Source: Lotus japonicus (lineage: Eukaryota > Streptophyta > Magnoliopsida > Fabales > Fabaceae). From it: DNA of 64,000 nt. The translations under genes were made by a program, and so were the position numbers. This document shows positions 46,690 to 58,519 of the stretch, piece after piece; positions within the stretch are counted from its first letter, which is position 1, and the number at the start of each line of letters is the position of its first letter. The DNA lies in NCBI RefSeq assembly GCF_012489685.1, contig NC_080042.1, positions 5,086,501-5,150,500 of the forward strand, in the 5' to 3' direction. The notes beneath the pieces were generated by a model. That model made no database searches. It was not told the DNA's origin and was given only the letters and a program-made list of their open reading frames with translations.

Positions 46690-46720
46690 CTAGTGCTTTT
46701 TTACCCGCGCGTTGCACGGG
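46690..46720 (-). mobile_element. Helitron 3' terminus, minus strand (1)
   Basis: CTAG at 46690-46693, then a T-run, then the stem ACCCGCGC-GTT-GCACGGGG with one mismatch. On the minus strand this is hairpin, spacer, CTAG, then T. Confidence 0.8.
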
Positions 46721-47538
46721 GAATATGTCTATTGTATTTGATACATCGATTCATATTTTAAATTATAAATATTTCTAAGAATGTAAGAATAATTATAATA
46801 AAGATGTAGATATTTAAAGAGCACAAATTTTGAAAAACACAGAAGTTAATAAACCAAAAGCTTTAATTTTTTCATATGTGAGGTATAACTGAATTTTGTT
46901 TGTGAAGATGTATACTCGTGTTGCATAAAGGGTAATGCTTTTGTGTTTTAGATATATAACAATACATAAATATATATATTTTTTAAATTATTAAAAATAC
47001 ACTTAAGTTATAGAAAATGAATTTTATTTTTTTTTAACTCGTACAAATTTTCATTTTCATGTAAAATGTTTCTCCCCGTGAGATCTCGTAACTCTAATTT
47101 GTTAGCACTAATAAATTCAGGTCATAATTTTATAGTACATATGTATTAATATTTTGTATTCCTCTTACTTTTCTTATTATCAAATTATTATAGTTATATA
47201 CTTATATAAATATACACTCTTAAAATTTTGAAAATAATACTAAAGTTAATTATATTAAATTTATTCTATTAAAATAATATCCATTAATTAGTTTAGAATA
47301 TAATGATTGTATAAAAAAAGTATAATGATACTTTTTATATAAAACAAAATCTCACGTAGATAGCATTATAGTACTTTAAAATTCAAACATACAATTGAAA
47401 ATTATACGCAAATACAAACAACAACCGCTTTTAGGTTTCAGAGCAGACTTAAATGCAAATCATCTTACTCAATGGATTCTCATTTATCAGAGAAACAAAA
47501 TCTTATAAATTTCATAAATCAATATAGAAGGGGAAATT

Positions 47539-47571
47539 CTAGTGTTTTTTTACCCGCGCGTTGCACGGGGA
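47539..47571 (-). mobile_element. Helitron 3' terminus, minus strand (2)
   Basis: The same hairpin and CTAG as at 46690, followed by the same GGGGAATATGTCTAT subterminal sequence, so it belongs to the same family. Confidence 0.75.
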
Positions 47572-47599
47572 ATATGTCTATCGTATTTGATACATCAAT

Positions 47600-48780
47600 C
47601 AATTATTTGATTATTTAAAATATATTGAACAACATATGAAATAGAAGGGTCTCAAATGCTAAGCAAAGTGGACCAAAAGACTTGTCATCTAAGCCTGATT
47701 GAGATCAAGATGAAATCGTTTCACATTCTTCATGAACATGAAAACAATGACACAAATAATAGATATAAGGAATCACCAATAAAGCAAACGATAAACACAT
47801 ATTATGGGAAAAAAAAAGATGTGATAGTAACACTAATCAGGATTGTAAAAGATAAATCATAAAGTATGACATCATTTTGTGTTTATACTAAGTCATCCAA
47901 GTTTGAGTCAATATTGCAAGGTACCTACAAAATTTATGAAATATATCGGAATTTTTTTTTTGGTTTGTTTGCTCTGTCCTGTTTTCTTTCCGGCACTTTC
48001 TAGGTTTTCCTATCTTTCTGTCTTTGGGTTTCTTCTGTTTGGTTTTTGTCTGGCTCGATCTTTGGGTGTACTTTCGGGTTTTTTCCGCCGGTGTTGGTTG
48101 GTTTGTATTTCCTGCTTAAGAGTTTGCTCTCAAGCCTTTTGATATTTTATATATATATATTTATCTTTCAAAAAAAAAGTTTGACTTTTTTATTAGTAGT
48201 TTGTCAACACTACTTTAGTTGCATATAATAATAAAATGTGTAAGAAATATATATTGATTCGTCTGCTTGAAATTTGTCTTCTAAAGGAGAAGAGCCGAAA
48301 TATATAGGGAGTTTATGATCTTTTATAGTATATCAAGTAACAATTTTGTGTCTAAGGGTGACAACTGTCCTATTACCACAACGTGATTCCACCCTTAGTA
48401 CATTCATTAAAAAATTATTCTTTTTTTGAAAATGGAAGAAATAGCACATGATTCTTTTTCAAAAAATTCAACGTGTCAATACATTAGATAACAACTGTGA
48501 TTCTGTTACATATTTAATTTTAAAAAAAAAGTGATTATTAAACAATAGATGAAATAGAAGAGTCTGAAATGCTAAGGAAAGTGGACAAAAAAGAATCACC
48601 AATAAAGTAGATGATAAATACATATTAATCATGAAAAAAAAAGAACGTGATAGTAGCACAAATCTGAATTGTGAAAGATAAATCATAAAGTATGACCTCA
48701 TTTTTTTTATTTCAAGTCATCCATGTTTGAGCTAATATTGCAGGGTGCCTACAAAATTTAAGATATATATCAGACTTTGT
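47600..48780. repeat. Two-copy internal duplication next to the Helitron end
   Basis: About 47635-47950 and 48545-48780 share GAAATAGAAG-GTCT-AAATGCTAAG, AAGTGGAC-AAAAGA, GAATCACCAATAAAG and GTCATCCA-GTTTGAG. A related copy follows the Helitron end at 51863 (51955-52190). The second copy here lacks the hairpin. Confidence 0.7.
47951..48177 (+). mobile_element. 5'-truncated LINE 3' end
   Basis: A T/G-rich segment (TTTGGTTTGTTTGCTCTGTCC through AAGAGTTTGCTCTCAAGCCTTTTGATATTTTATATAT) ends in a poly(A) run, as in plant L1 3' UTRs. It is absent from the paralogous position in the duplicated copy near 48775. I could not fix a TSD. Confidence 0.55.
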
Positions 48781-49055
48781 ACATACTTGTTTTAATCAAT
48801 AAAGAATTATTTCATTGTAAGGGAAAATAGAATGAACCTTAAATCGACAATAATATTTTTGCATCAGATGTTCATCAACTTATAAGATGTCATAGACATC
48901 ATGTTAACAATGAAATAAAGTTAGGTCACTTAGAAGTCAGTTTGTATTAAAAAAACTATTAAGATAAAAAATTAAACTAACCACTCATATGTTCTCAAAA
49001 ACTTCTTGGTAGACAACATTGCGCTTGGAGTTTGAAACTACCCCTTGTTTATCCC

Positions 49056-49084
49056 CTAGTGTTTTTTACCCGTGCGTTGCACGG
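49056..49084 (-). mobile_element. Helitron 3' terminus, minus strand (3)
   Basis: CTAG at 49056-49059, a T-run, then a perfect stem CCGTGC-GTT-GCACGG (49070-49084). The sequence inward differs from termini 1, 2 and 4, so it is another subfamily. Confidence 0.75.
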
Positions 49085-49439
49085 CAAATTGATTGTTGGA
49101 GTTGACATTAATAAAAAATATAACAAAATGTGATGAGTATAGAGAAATACGTGTGGTATAGAGTAAATTATATAAGTTGTTTGTATGAGAGCTGTGATAG
49201 TAGAGAAAGAATGACGTAGATTCTCTCCCATCGTTGGGTTAAATAGAGAATAAGAGAGGGAATTAGTTTGCCATGAATCGACAATTAAATAAAAATAAAA
49301 ATATCAAAATATAAAAACAATGATAGGCTTAATAAATTAATAAGATTACTCCCTCCCAATAACCAAAAAAATTAATAAGATTACAATTGGAAAGCTAAAA
49401 AAATTGATCAAACTTTGTTCTATGTCTACTCAAAATGAG

Positions 49440-51180
49440 AAGATTGAAAAAATACATTGGACCCACAAAATCTGCCCCCTTTATCTCTCATCCCTTGCCA
49501 ATCAAACACACTAACTCTTATCTCTCTCTCCTCTATTTCTCTCTTCTCTTTCACTACCATATCAAACAAAGCATTAGAGAACCTAGTTGAATAGTTTAGC
49601 AAGGCTATAACAAAATGGCATAGGAGTTCTTGGAAAATAATTTTAAAATTTCTTTAAATTATTTTTCAAATCTTATCCAATATAGCTTTTGTTTGAAAGT
49701 AACATATCCACTTCATTAGCATTCTTTGTGTGCAATCACCCTCCTCTCTCTCTCTGTCTCTCTATTCTCCTGCCTACAACTCATTTCCTTCTTCTAGCTT
49801 CTCATACCTTATTTCAAGTAGTGCCTTGATTTCTTTAAGGCATTTGATTCAAATTAGCCTAATTGAACCAACCAAAACACATAAAGAATAAAATTAAAAA
49901 CAGACACATAAGTAGCTTCAAACCAATACATTAATCTTATGAATCAAATGCTAGACATAAAGAACTTTTAACTAAAAGGATTCATTCTCCTACCTCAGAA
50001 ATTAAAAGCATTAAGCCACATGCTTTTTCTTCTCAAACTCTATCTCGAGCCTTTAATGTACTTCAACAATTCTTCTCTAATTTTTTTTGAAATCTCCTGC
50101 ATTCTTCATTCCTTAGCATAGTCTGAGAAAACAAATCATAATATGTCTTAGATCAAGAAAATCATTTCAACCTACAATATTATATCAAGAAACTGATTTT
50201 GGAGCAACACGCGTAGGTAGATTGGCGGAACCATCACCTATAACCCGAGTCAAAATAAGATTAGACATAAACAAAACTATGCAAAGAAGGAATTTGAAGA
50301 GGAAAAGGGAGAATGCTCACCACTTTTTCCGGCCAGCTCTCCAATTGAGTCATGGAACGTGACAAAGAGGGGAGTCGAAGCCATCATTATAAATTTAGTA
50401 AGGAGTAGTAGTAAATCTTCTTTCAAAATATAATTTATTTAAATCTTAGATAATTAGGGAAAATCTTTTAAAATTCAGGTTTCAAGATAAAATAGCACAA
50501 CATAAGAGAGGCTATCTAACAAATTGACAATAAAAACAAAACAAAATCTTTAAAAAATATTTAATAAAAATACGATAAAAATTCGGATTTTTTTAGAGTA
50601 TTAATTAATTTAAGATAAAAATAAACAACCTAAATCCTAATTGATTTATACTCTAAAAATAACTCTAAAATAGAATAAAATATTTCCTGTAGAATCACAT
50701 ACAAAGGAGAATTAGAAAACATAAAAAACAAATCAAAATATTGCAAAATTCCATATAGAATATAAAATGGACTCACCATCCATGGCTTCCAAAGAATCTC
50801 TTTTGGTGGAATATCTATAAAAAAAAACCTGAAGAAAAGAATTTGAAATTAGCATGGCAAGTGATGAACGAAATTGACCTTGAAGTCAAACATGAGTAAA
50901 TGAAAGTTAAAGGTAAAGTAAAATAAAATTGAAAAAAATCATAACATATTATGCAAGCAAAGGAAGAAAATAATTTGAAACCTCCATCTGCAACCTTCCC
51001 AATCAGTCCAAGGCAGCAAATCGGAGGGATGCGATTGCAAGTCGATGGCAAAGTGGTTCCGTTGAGAGATGAGACGATTTTGTGGGGGTGGTTCCGTTTA
51101 GTGGAGAGATGAGATGAAAATTGCATGGAGGAGATGAATTTCATGGAGGAGATAGTGGAGGTAGGCAGGGTTTTAAGAGG
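49440..51180 (-). other. Possible captured gene fragments inside Helitron DNA
   Basis: Minus-strand stretches look like exons with donors. One is 51144 to about 50980 (MKFISSMQFSS..., Cys-rich ICCLGLIG). Another is near 50810-50776, ending GCCATGGATG|GTGAGT. A third is about 50385-50320 (MASTPLFVTFHDSIGELAGKS then GTGAGC), and the last 50250-50185 after an acceptor ATAG|GTGATGG. They are more GC-rich than the rest of the region. No protein family is recognised; capture by a Helitron is inference. Confidence 0.35.
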
Positions 51181-51249
51181 ATTTTTGCTGATGGGATGTA
51201 TTATTGATTTAAATCACTTATCACAGATTTTATATTAAGATAAAATCAT

Positions 51250-51700
51250 GAAATAAACAACATAAATCCTAATCAAATCTAAAATTAAAAAATGTACCAA
51301 ATAAATATAGATAAAAACTATCAAAATCTAGCAAATCACAATAAAAACTCATAAAATCAGGAATTAATTAAAAATCCGAAAATTCAATAAAAATACTATA
51401 AAAAATAAATAATAATATAAATTAAGATAAAATACAGAAATAAACAACATAAATCCTAATCAAATCTAAATTTTAAAAATGTACTAAATAAAATAGATAA
51501 AAACTATCAAAATCTAGCAAATCACAATAAAAACTCATAAAATCCGGAATTAATTAAAAATCCCAAAATTCAATAAAAATACCATAAAAATTAATTAATA
51601 CTCTAAAAATAAATCAAAAATAAATTAAGATAAAATCAAGAAATAAAAAACCTAAATCCTAATCAAATCTAAAATTTAAAAATGTATTTTTTTATTAAGG
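51250..51700. repeat. Helitron-borne satellite-like repeat, block 1 (2 units)
   Basis: Units contain AAATCTAGCAAATCACAATA and AAACTCATAAAATC at about 51327 and 51512. They sit just left of the 51863 Helitron end. Confidence 0.85.
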
Positions 51701-52204
51701 AGAAATAAGGTAAGTAAAAATCAGGGCACATGTGGCAAGTGGGGCCAAGGAGAAAGAGCTTGCATGTAAAATATTAGGTGAGAATTAATCTGGGAGCGAC
51801 ACGTCACTAACTTGGCATGTGAGAGCGACATGTCATGCTAGAAGTTGTTCTTTTCTAATATACTAGTGTTTTTTACCCGCGCGTTGCACGGGAAATATGT
51901 CTATTGTATTTGATACATTAATTAATACTTTGATTATTAAAAATATATTAAACAACGAATGAAATAGAAAAGTCAGAATTGATGAGTAAAGTGGACATAA
52001 AGACTTCTCTTCTAAGCCCGATTGAGACCAAGAGGAACTCGTTTCACATTCTTTGTAAATATGAAGACGATAACACAAATCATATATATAAGGAATTATC
52101 AACATATTAATCTTAAAAAAAATTAATGTGATAGTAGCACAAATCAGGATTGTGTAAGATATATCATAAAGTATAACATTATTGTGTTTATTCCAACTAA
52201 GTAG

Positions 52205-52546
52205 GGATGACAATGGGTAGGTACTATAGTACCATCTTCATACCCGCGTTTTTAAAAATTACATGTACCCGTCTCCATACTCACGTGGGTAGCAACTCGA
52301 AGCTCTCCACCTTTAGACAATTCAATGTCATTATAGGAAGCTATCCATCTTTGCCAAAATCTAAATCTATGGATGACAATGGGTCTCAAAATCATAGGGT
52401 ACCCGCAAAAAATATCCACTATGTGTAGGGTAAAAAACCGCTAAATGGGTATGAGGTTGAGTATAGATAATTACCCGCAAAAAATAGAGGGTATGGGTGC
52501 GGGTATGGGTACTATAGTACCCAACCGGCCCAAATCCGCACACACA

Positions 52547-52589
<43 letters not shown>

Positions 52590-52590
52590 T
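52205..52590. repeat. GGGTA-rich repeat segment and (ATT)n microsatellite
   Basis: 52205-52545 carries repeated GGATGACAATGGGT, GGTACTATAGTACC and ACCCGCAAAAAATA motifs, a common plant repeat type of uncertain class. A run of about 13 TTA/ATT triplets follows at 52549-52588. Confidence 0.7.
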
Positions 52591-52599
52591 GGGAATATA

Positions 52600-54089
52600 T
52601 TAACAAATTAACTTAAGCTATAGCTTTCAAACTCACTCTTTTTAAAAAAAAAGTTTGGGATATATTAATTAATACTCTAAAAATAAATAATAAATAAATT
52701 AAGATAAAATCAAGAAATAAACCACCTAAATCCTAATCAAATCTAAAATTTAAAAATGTATTTTTTTTACTCTAAAAATAAATCAAAAATAAATTAAGAT
52801 AAAATCAAGAAATAAACAACATAAATCCTAATCAAATCTAAAATTTTAAAATGTATTTTTTATGAGAATTAATCTGAGAATGACACGTGTTATTTTTTTT
52901 TCCAATTAGTGAATATTCTGCACCCTAGAAGATTTTCTTTTCCTCAATCCTTTTGCTTTTGATTAAGAAGATAAAAGCAGGAATCCTTAAAGCATATGAC
53001 ATCTTACAATTAGTTGAAGAACAAAATCAATTCATGAAGAAGATTGAAACAGAAACCCAAAATGAAGTCTTGAAGAACAAAATACCCTCTTTCACCAATT
53101 TGAAAGGACTGTGGTGAAAGAATTGTATTTAGTGTATTTGTGAATCTTGGGGTGGAGCCCTTGTGAAACAAAAAATCAAAGGAACATTTCAGTCAAGAGA
53201 AACAAAAAATGATGTATTGCCCCATATGTGCGCACCCCAGCAAATTATTTATATATGTAAGAAAAAAACAAAATAATTCTCTCACCCAAAATAATTGTGG
53301 TTACTTCACCAATAAACTTATACTAACAATAAATTTAAATTGAACTTAAGGAAATATATAGAGTAAAGTAAGATAAGTCACCCAATTGACATACTAAAAC
53401 ATGAGTATATGCAAAACTAATGAGTTTGAGGAAAACATGAACCAACCTTAAGAATGAGCTAACCATACTCATGAAGATTAAATGTGAGCTCTTCATATGC
53501 TTTCATCAATTTGACTGACCTGTGCATCATTAAAATTTTTTTTTAGTAAGTTGTGCATCATTCACATGCAGTGCAAATAGTATGCTTATACACACAGCTC
53601 AAACATGATGAATAAAAACGTGCAAAATTTGAGAAATGAATATAAATTCGGGCTATCCTAAGTTTCGTAAATTTCTATAAATTATACCAAAATATGGTTT
53701 AGAATGGCTTCAAACGCATGGATTTCTACAAACTATACTAAAATCTGGTTTAAAAAAATACAAAAGCGGAAGTAGAACAATAAAAAAAACATTACGTCTT
53801 CAACAATGATTCGTTAAAGGGTCTATGCAAAAATTTGTAAACTTTTGGATCAAAACACACAAAATATGTGAAATTTTAGAATCCAGGATTGAATTACGAA
53901 CAAAGGATAAACTGAAATAGCACAAACCATCAATCACAACATGATAAACTCTTCTTCACGTAACATCATCATACGACATACCTCTGTCGTGATCGCGACA
54001 TGTGGCAGAGGTAGAAATAGCAGCTATCAAATCTCTGCGTGTCCATGGTAGCTTTGTGGACCCTCAGCACCAAATCAACTCCCTTTTCT
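52600..54089. other. AT-rich Helitron interior, no gene seen
   Basis: It includes a partial 5'-terminal copy (GAGAATTAATCTGAGAATGACACG at about 52864). From 52900 to 54060 there is a less repetitive tract with no open frame over 60 codons worth calling, which may be captured non-coding DNA. Confidence 0.4.
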
Positions 54090-56280
54090 TAGAATTAACA
54101 TTAAATAAATAATAAGATAAATTAAAATAAAATCAAGAAATAAACAACCTAAATCCTAATCAAATCTAAACTTTAAAAAGGTACTAAATAAAGATAGATA
54201 AAAACTACCAAAATCTAGCAAATCACAATAAAAAACTCATAAAATCCTGAATTAAATAAAAATATGAAAATTCAATAAAAATACCATAAAAAATCATTTA
54301 TACTCTAAATGTAACTCAAAAATAAAATAAAATATTTCATGAAATTAAAATTAAATTAATAATAAATAAGGATAGATAAAAACTATCAAAATCTAGCAAA
54401 TCACAATAAAAACTCATAAAATCCTGCATTAATTAAAAATTCGAAAATTCAATAAAAATTAATTATTATACTCTATAAATAAATGTAAAATAAAATAAAA
54501 TATTTCCTGGAAGTAAAATTAAATAAATAATAAGATAAAATTAAGAAATAAACAACCTAAATTCTAATCAAATCTAAAATTTAAAAAGGTACTAAATAAA
54601 GATAGATAAAAACTACCAAGTCTAGCAAATCACAATAAAAACTCATAAAATCCTGAATTAATTAAAAATCTGAAAATTTAAGAAAATTTAATTAATATAC
54701 TATAAAAGTGAATCTAAAATAAAATAAAGTATTTTCTGGATTTAAAATAAATGATAAGATAAATTAAAATAAAATTAAGAAATAAACAACATAAATCCCA
54801 ATCAAATCTAATATTAAAAATGGTATTAAATAAAGATAGATAAAAACTAACAAAATCTAGCAAATCACAATAAAAACTCATAAAATCCCGAATTAATAAA
54901 AAATTCGAAAATTCAATAAAAATTAATCAATTTATTCTAAAAATAAATTTAAAATAAATTAAAAGACCAAATCTTATCTTTTAAAATAATATCAATCAAT
55001 TATTTTAGAATATATAAAATTAAAACATATATCAATTGAAAATTATATCTTCTAAAATAATATCAATTAATTAGGTTAGAATATATAAAATTAAAATATA
55101 TATCAATTGAAAATTATATCCTCTAACAAATTGACACGTGGAATAATTTTTATGAGAATTAATTTGGGAGCGACACGTCACTAACTTGGCCTGTGGGAGC
55201 GACACGTCATGCTAGAAGTTGTTCTTTTCTAATATATATAGATATAAAATTTAAAAATGTTCTAAATAAATATAGATAAAAACTATCAAAATCTAGCAAA
55301 TCACAATAAAAACTCATAAAATCCGAAATTAATTAAAAATTCAAAAATTCAATAAAAATACCATAAAAAATAATTAATACTCTAAAAATAAATAATAATA
55401 TAAATTAAGATAAAATACAAAAATAAACAACATAAACCCTAATCAAATCTAAAATTAAAAAATGTACTAAATAAAAATAGATAAAAACTATCAAAATCTA
55501 GCAAATCACAATAAAAACTCATAAATCCGGAATTAATTAAAAATCCGAAAATTCAATAAAAATACCATAAAAATAATTAATACTCTAAAAATAAATCAAA
55601 AATAAATTAAGATAAAATCAAGAAATAAAAAACCTAAATCCTAATCAAATCTAAAATTTAAAAATGTATTTTTTTATTAAGGAGAAATAAGGTAAGTAAA
55701 AATCAGGGCACATGTGGCAAGTGGGGCCAAGGAGAAAGAGCTTACATGTAAAATATTAGGTGAGAATTAATCTGGGAGCGACACGTCACTAACTTGGCAT
55801 GTGAGAGCGACATGTCATGCTAGAAGTTGTTCTTTTCTAATATATATAAAATTTAAAAATGTTCTAAATAAATATAGATAAAAACTATCAAAATCTAGCA
55901 AATCACAATAAAAACTCATAAAATCCGAAATTAATTAAAAATTCAAAAATTCAATAAAAATACCATAAAAAATAATTAATACTCTAAAAATAAATAATAA
56001 TATAAATTAAGATAAAATACAAAAATAAACAACATAAACCCTAATCAAATCTAAAATTTAAAAATGTACTAAATAAAAATAGATAAAAACTATCAAAATC
56101 TAGCAAATCACAATAAAAACTCATAAAATCCGGAATTAATTAAAAATCCGAAAATTCAATAAAAATACCATAAAAATTAAGTAATACTCTAAAAATAAAT
56201 CAAAAATAAATTAAGATAAAATCAAGAAATAAAAAACCTAAATCCTAATCAAATCTAAAATTTAAAAATGTATTTTTTTA
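54090..56280. repeat. Helitron-borne satellite-like repeat, block 2 (about 8 units)
   Basis: The core TCTAGCAAATCACAATAAAA recurs near 54213, 54391, 54620, 54855, 55291, 55497, 55893 and 56099. Spacing is roughly 180-235 bp, or about double where a 5'-end copy intervenes. Units vary in the stretch AATTAATTAAAAATCCGAAAATTCAATAAAAAT. Confidence 0.88.
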
Positions 56281-56454
56281 TTAAGGAGAAATAAGGTAAG
56301 TAAAAATCGGGGCACATGTGGCAAGTTGGGCCAAGGAGAAAGAGCTTACATGTAAAATATTATGTGAGAATTAATCTGGGAACGACACGTCACTAACTTG
56401 GCATGTGAGAGCGACACGTCATGCTAGAAGTTGTTCTTTTCTAATATATATAGA
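55246..56454. repeat. ~600-bp tandem duplication of the Helitron 5' half
   Basis: 55250-55849 and 55850-56450 are nearly identical over their full length. Each ends in the AGCGACACGTCA...TAGAAGTTGTTC...TTCTAATATATA 5' terminal segment. A similar unit ends at 51862 and the terminal segment also ends at 55244. Confidence 0.88.
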
Positions 56455-58519
56455 TTGTGATTGTATATAGTATTTGTATTTCGTACAAAACAATGCGATT
56501 TATATGAGGACTGAGGAGTAGCATATTAGTCGATGCCGTACAAATACACTCTCTGGAAAAAGATGAAGTGTCTTAATGAGTTAATGGTGATTAAATCCCA
56601 AATTTAGAATAGTCGCATACTCGCATATGAATGGTTACCGGGTACCGAGTAGTTTATAAAAAAAATTATTAATGCATTTAACTCACCTATATATTCTTTT
56701 TTTTATAAGCCATAGTAATATTAATAATAAAGGCACAGGAGTGCCACCCATTACAAGAAAAAAATAAGCAAAAAGGAAAAAAAAAACAAAGGAAGAAAGA
56801 AACAGTACAGGATCATAGCAAAAACAATACAAGGGATGCCCATGACTATGCCAGCAAATCACCGAGTAAAGGAGATTTGCAGCCTACAAATAGATAAGGA
56901 AAAGTAAGGCAATGTCCAGGTAAACAATTAGTAATATCCTTCTAATGCTCCGCTTGGAGACATAGAATGGGTTGTGAGATCCATTCATATAGAGAACAAT
57001 GGAATCCTGTAGCCCTCCCAGAAAGCCAGTGCCATACACGGGTTTGTGCCCTGTCAAAGAGTTCATCTTGTTGCAGCAGCTCTCCCCCATTAAAAATTAT
57101 CCCATTCCTATGCATCCACAATGACCAATTCATCGCAAACCAAATCATTCTGAAAGCTGCATTTTGTTTCAATGATAATCCTGGCCAAATAAATTGCAGT
57201 AGGAGATCTCTGCAATTTCCCGGAGTCGCTAATAGACCTCCAAACTATAACATCTAGTCCACAAACTGAGAGTAAAAGGACATCTCACAAATAGGTGGTT
57301 TGCTGTTTCAGTTTCCTGCATACAGAAAATACAATTCAAATTAGCATCTGCAGGTAGGGCTCTTCGCTGCAGCAGGTTTGATTTGGTTGGCAATCTGTCC
57401 AATAACAGTCTCCAGGCAAAAACACACACATTGGATGGGGCTCTAGACCCCCAAATCAGTTTGAAGATCGGATCCACATTCTCAGAGGGGAAACCTTTGA
57501 TTAAATTGTAAGCTGAATGAACTGTGAAAGTACCAGTTGGTTCCAAGGTCCACAGCAAAGAATCAGATATCCCATTATGCAATTGCACTTGCAATCCCCC
57601 AATAGTCCTTCTAAGTTCTTCCACCATCAGGTCTTCGCGCATGCTAAGAGTCCTTCTCCACTTAAAGTTCCAGTTTAAATGCCCATTAACCCACTGAACC
57701 ATGTCCATCAAAGTGCAATTCTTCTGAATTGAGAGGTGAAAAAGTTTGCTAAAGCCAATTTTCAGAAGTCCATTCCCACACCATTCATCTTTCCAAAACC
57801 TCACCGTGTTCCCGCACCCAATCTTTCGTTGAAGACCTAAGTCAAACCAGCAAACATTCAAGCTAGGTTGATAACAAGCTTTGAATAAGTCACGCCACCA
57901 AGGCGAATCTTTATTCGTGCTATTTAAGCCCCCGATCACCTCTCTATTTCCATAGCAAGCCCAAATAACCTTGCTACAAATATCATTGTCTCGCCTCAAG
58001 AATTTCCACCTCCATTTTCTCAAAAGTGCCAAGTTGAAAGTATCCCAATCCTTGACCCCAAACCACCCTCATCTTTTGGTTTACATATTGCATCCCACTT
58101 CACCCAAGTGATTTTTGAGGTTGAATCATTCCCTCCCCACATAAAATTTCTCATAATCTTCTTAGCTTCCCTCAAAACAGCTTTGGGGATTCGGAAGAAT
58201 GAAAGAAAAAACAGTGGTATTGCGGTCAACACACGGTTTATTAAGCAGACACGACCTCCAAAAGAAAGGGTCTTTTGTTTCCAAGAGGATAGCTTCTTTA
58301 TCAAGCGTTCAACACCGGTTGCCAAAGAATCGCCCTTCTGGGATTTCCACCCATTGGAATGCCAAGATAGGTAAGAGGGAGGTTTCCAATTCTATAGTTC
58401 AGAATGGTTGCGAATATTCGCAGAACATCAACAGGTACATTGATTCCCACACAACAAGTCTTGAGAAAATTGACTTTTAAAGAGAGGATGTTCTGTAATG
58501 ATGCATCCCCCATTAGGAG

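Larger units (their letters stand above)
51863..56454 (-). mobile_element. Minus-strand Helitron, 4.6 kb, AT-rich, no coding capacity
   Basis: The 3' end is CTAG at 51863 plus stem ACCCGCGC-GTT-GCACGGG. The 5' end on the minus strand is TCTATATATATTAGAAAAG, which ends at 56454, with A at 51862 and T at 56455 as flanks (insertion into AT). The interior lacks Rep/helicase. It holds a satellite-like repeat and several copies of the 5' terminal ~90 bp. It may be a single non-autonomous Helitron grown by internal duplication or a fusion of several. Confidence 0.65.

Noticed and set aside
52207..52606. Small frames around the GGGTA repeat and ATT run
   Set aside because: Repeat-derived, with poly-Ile translation of the microsatellite.
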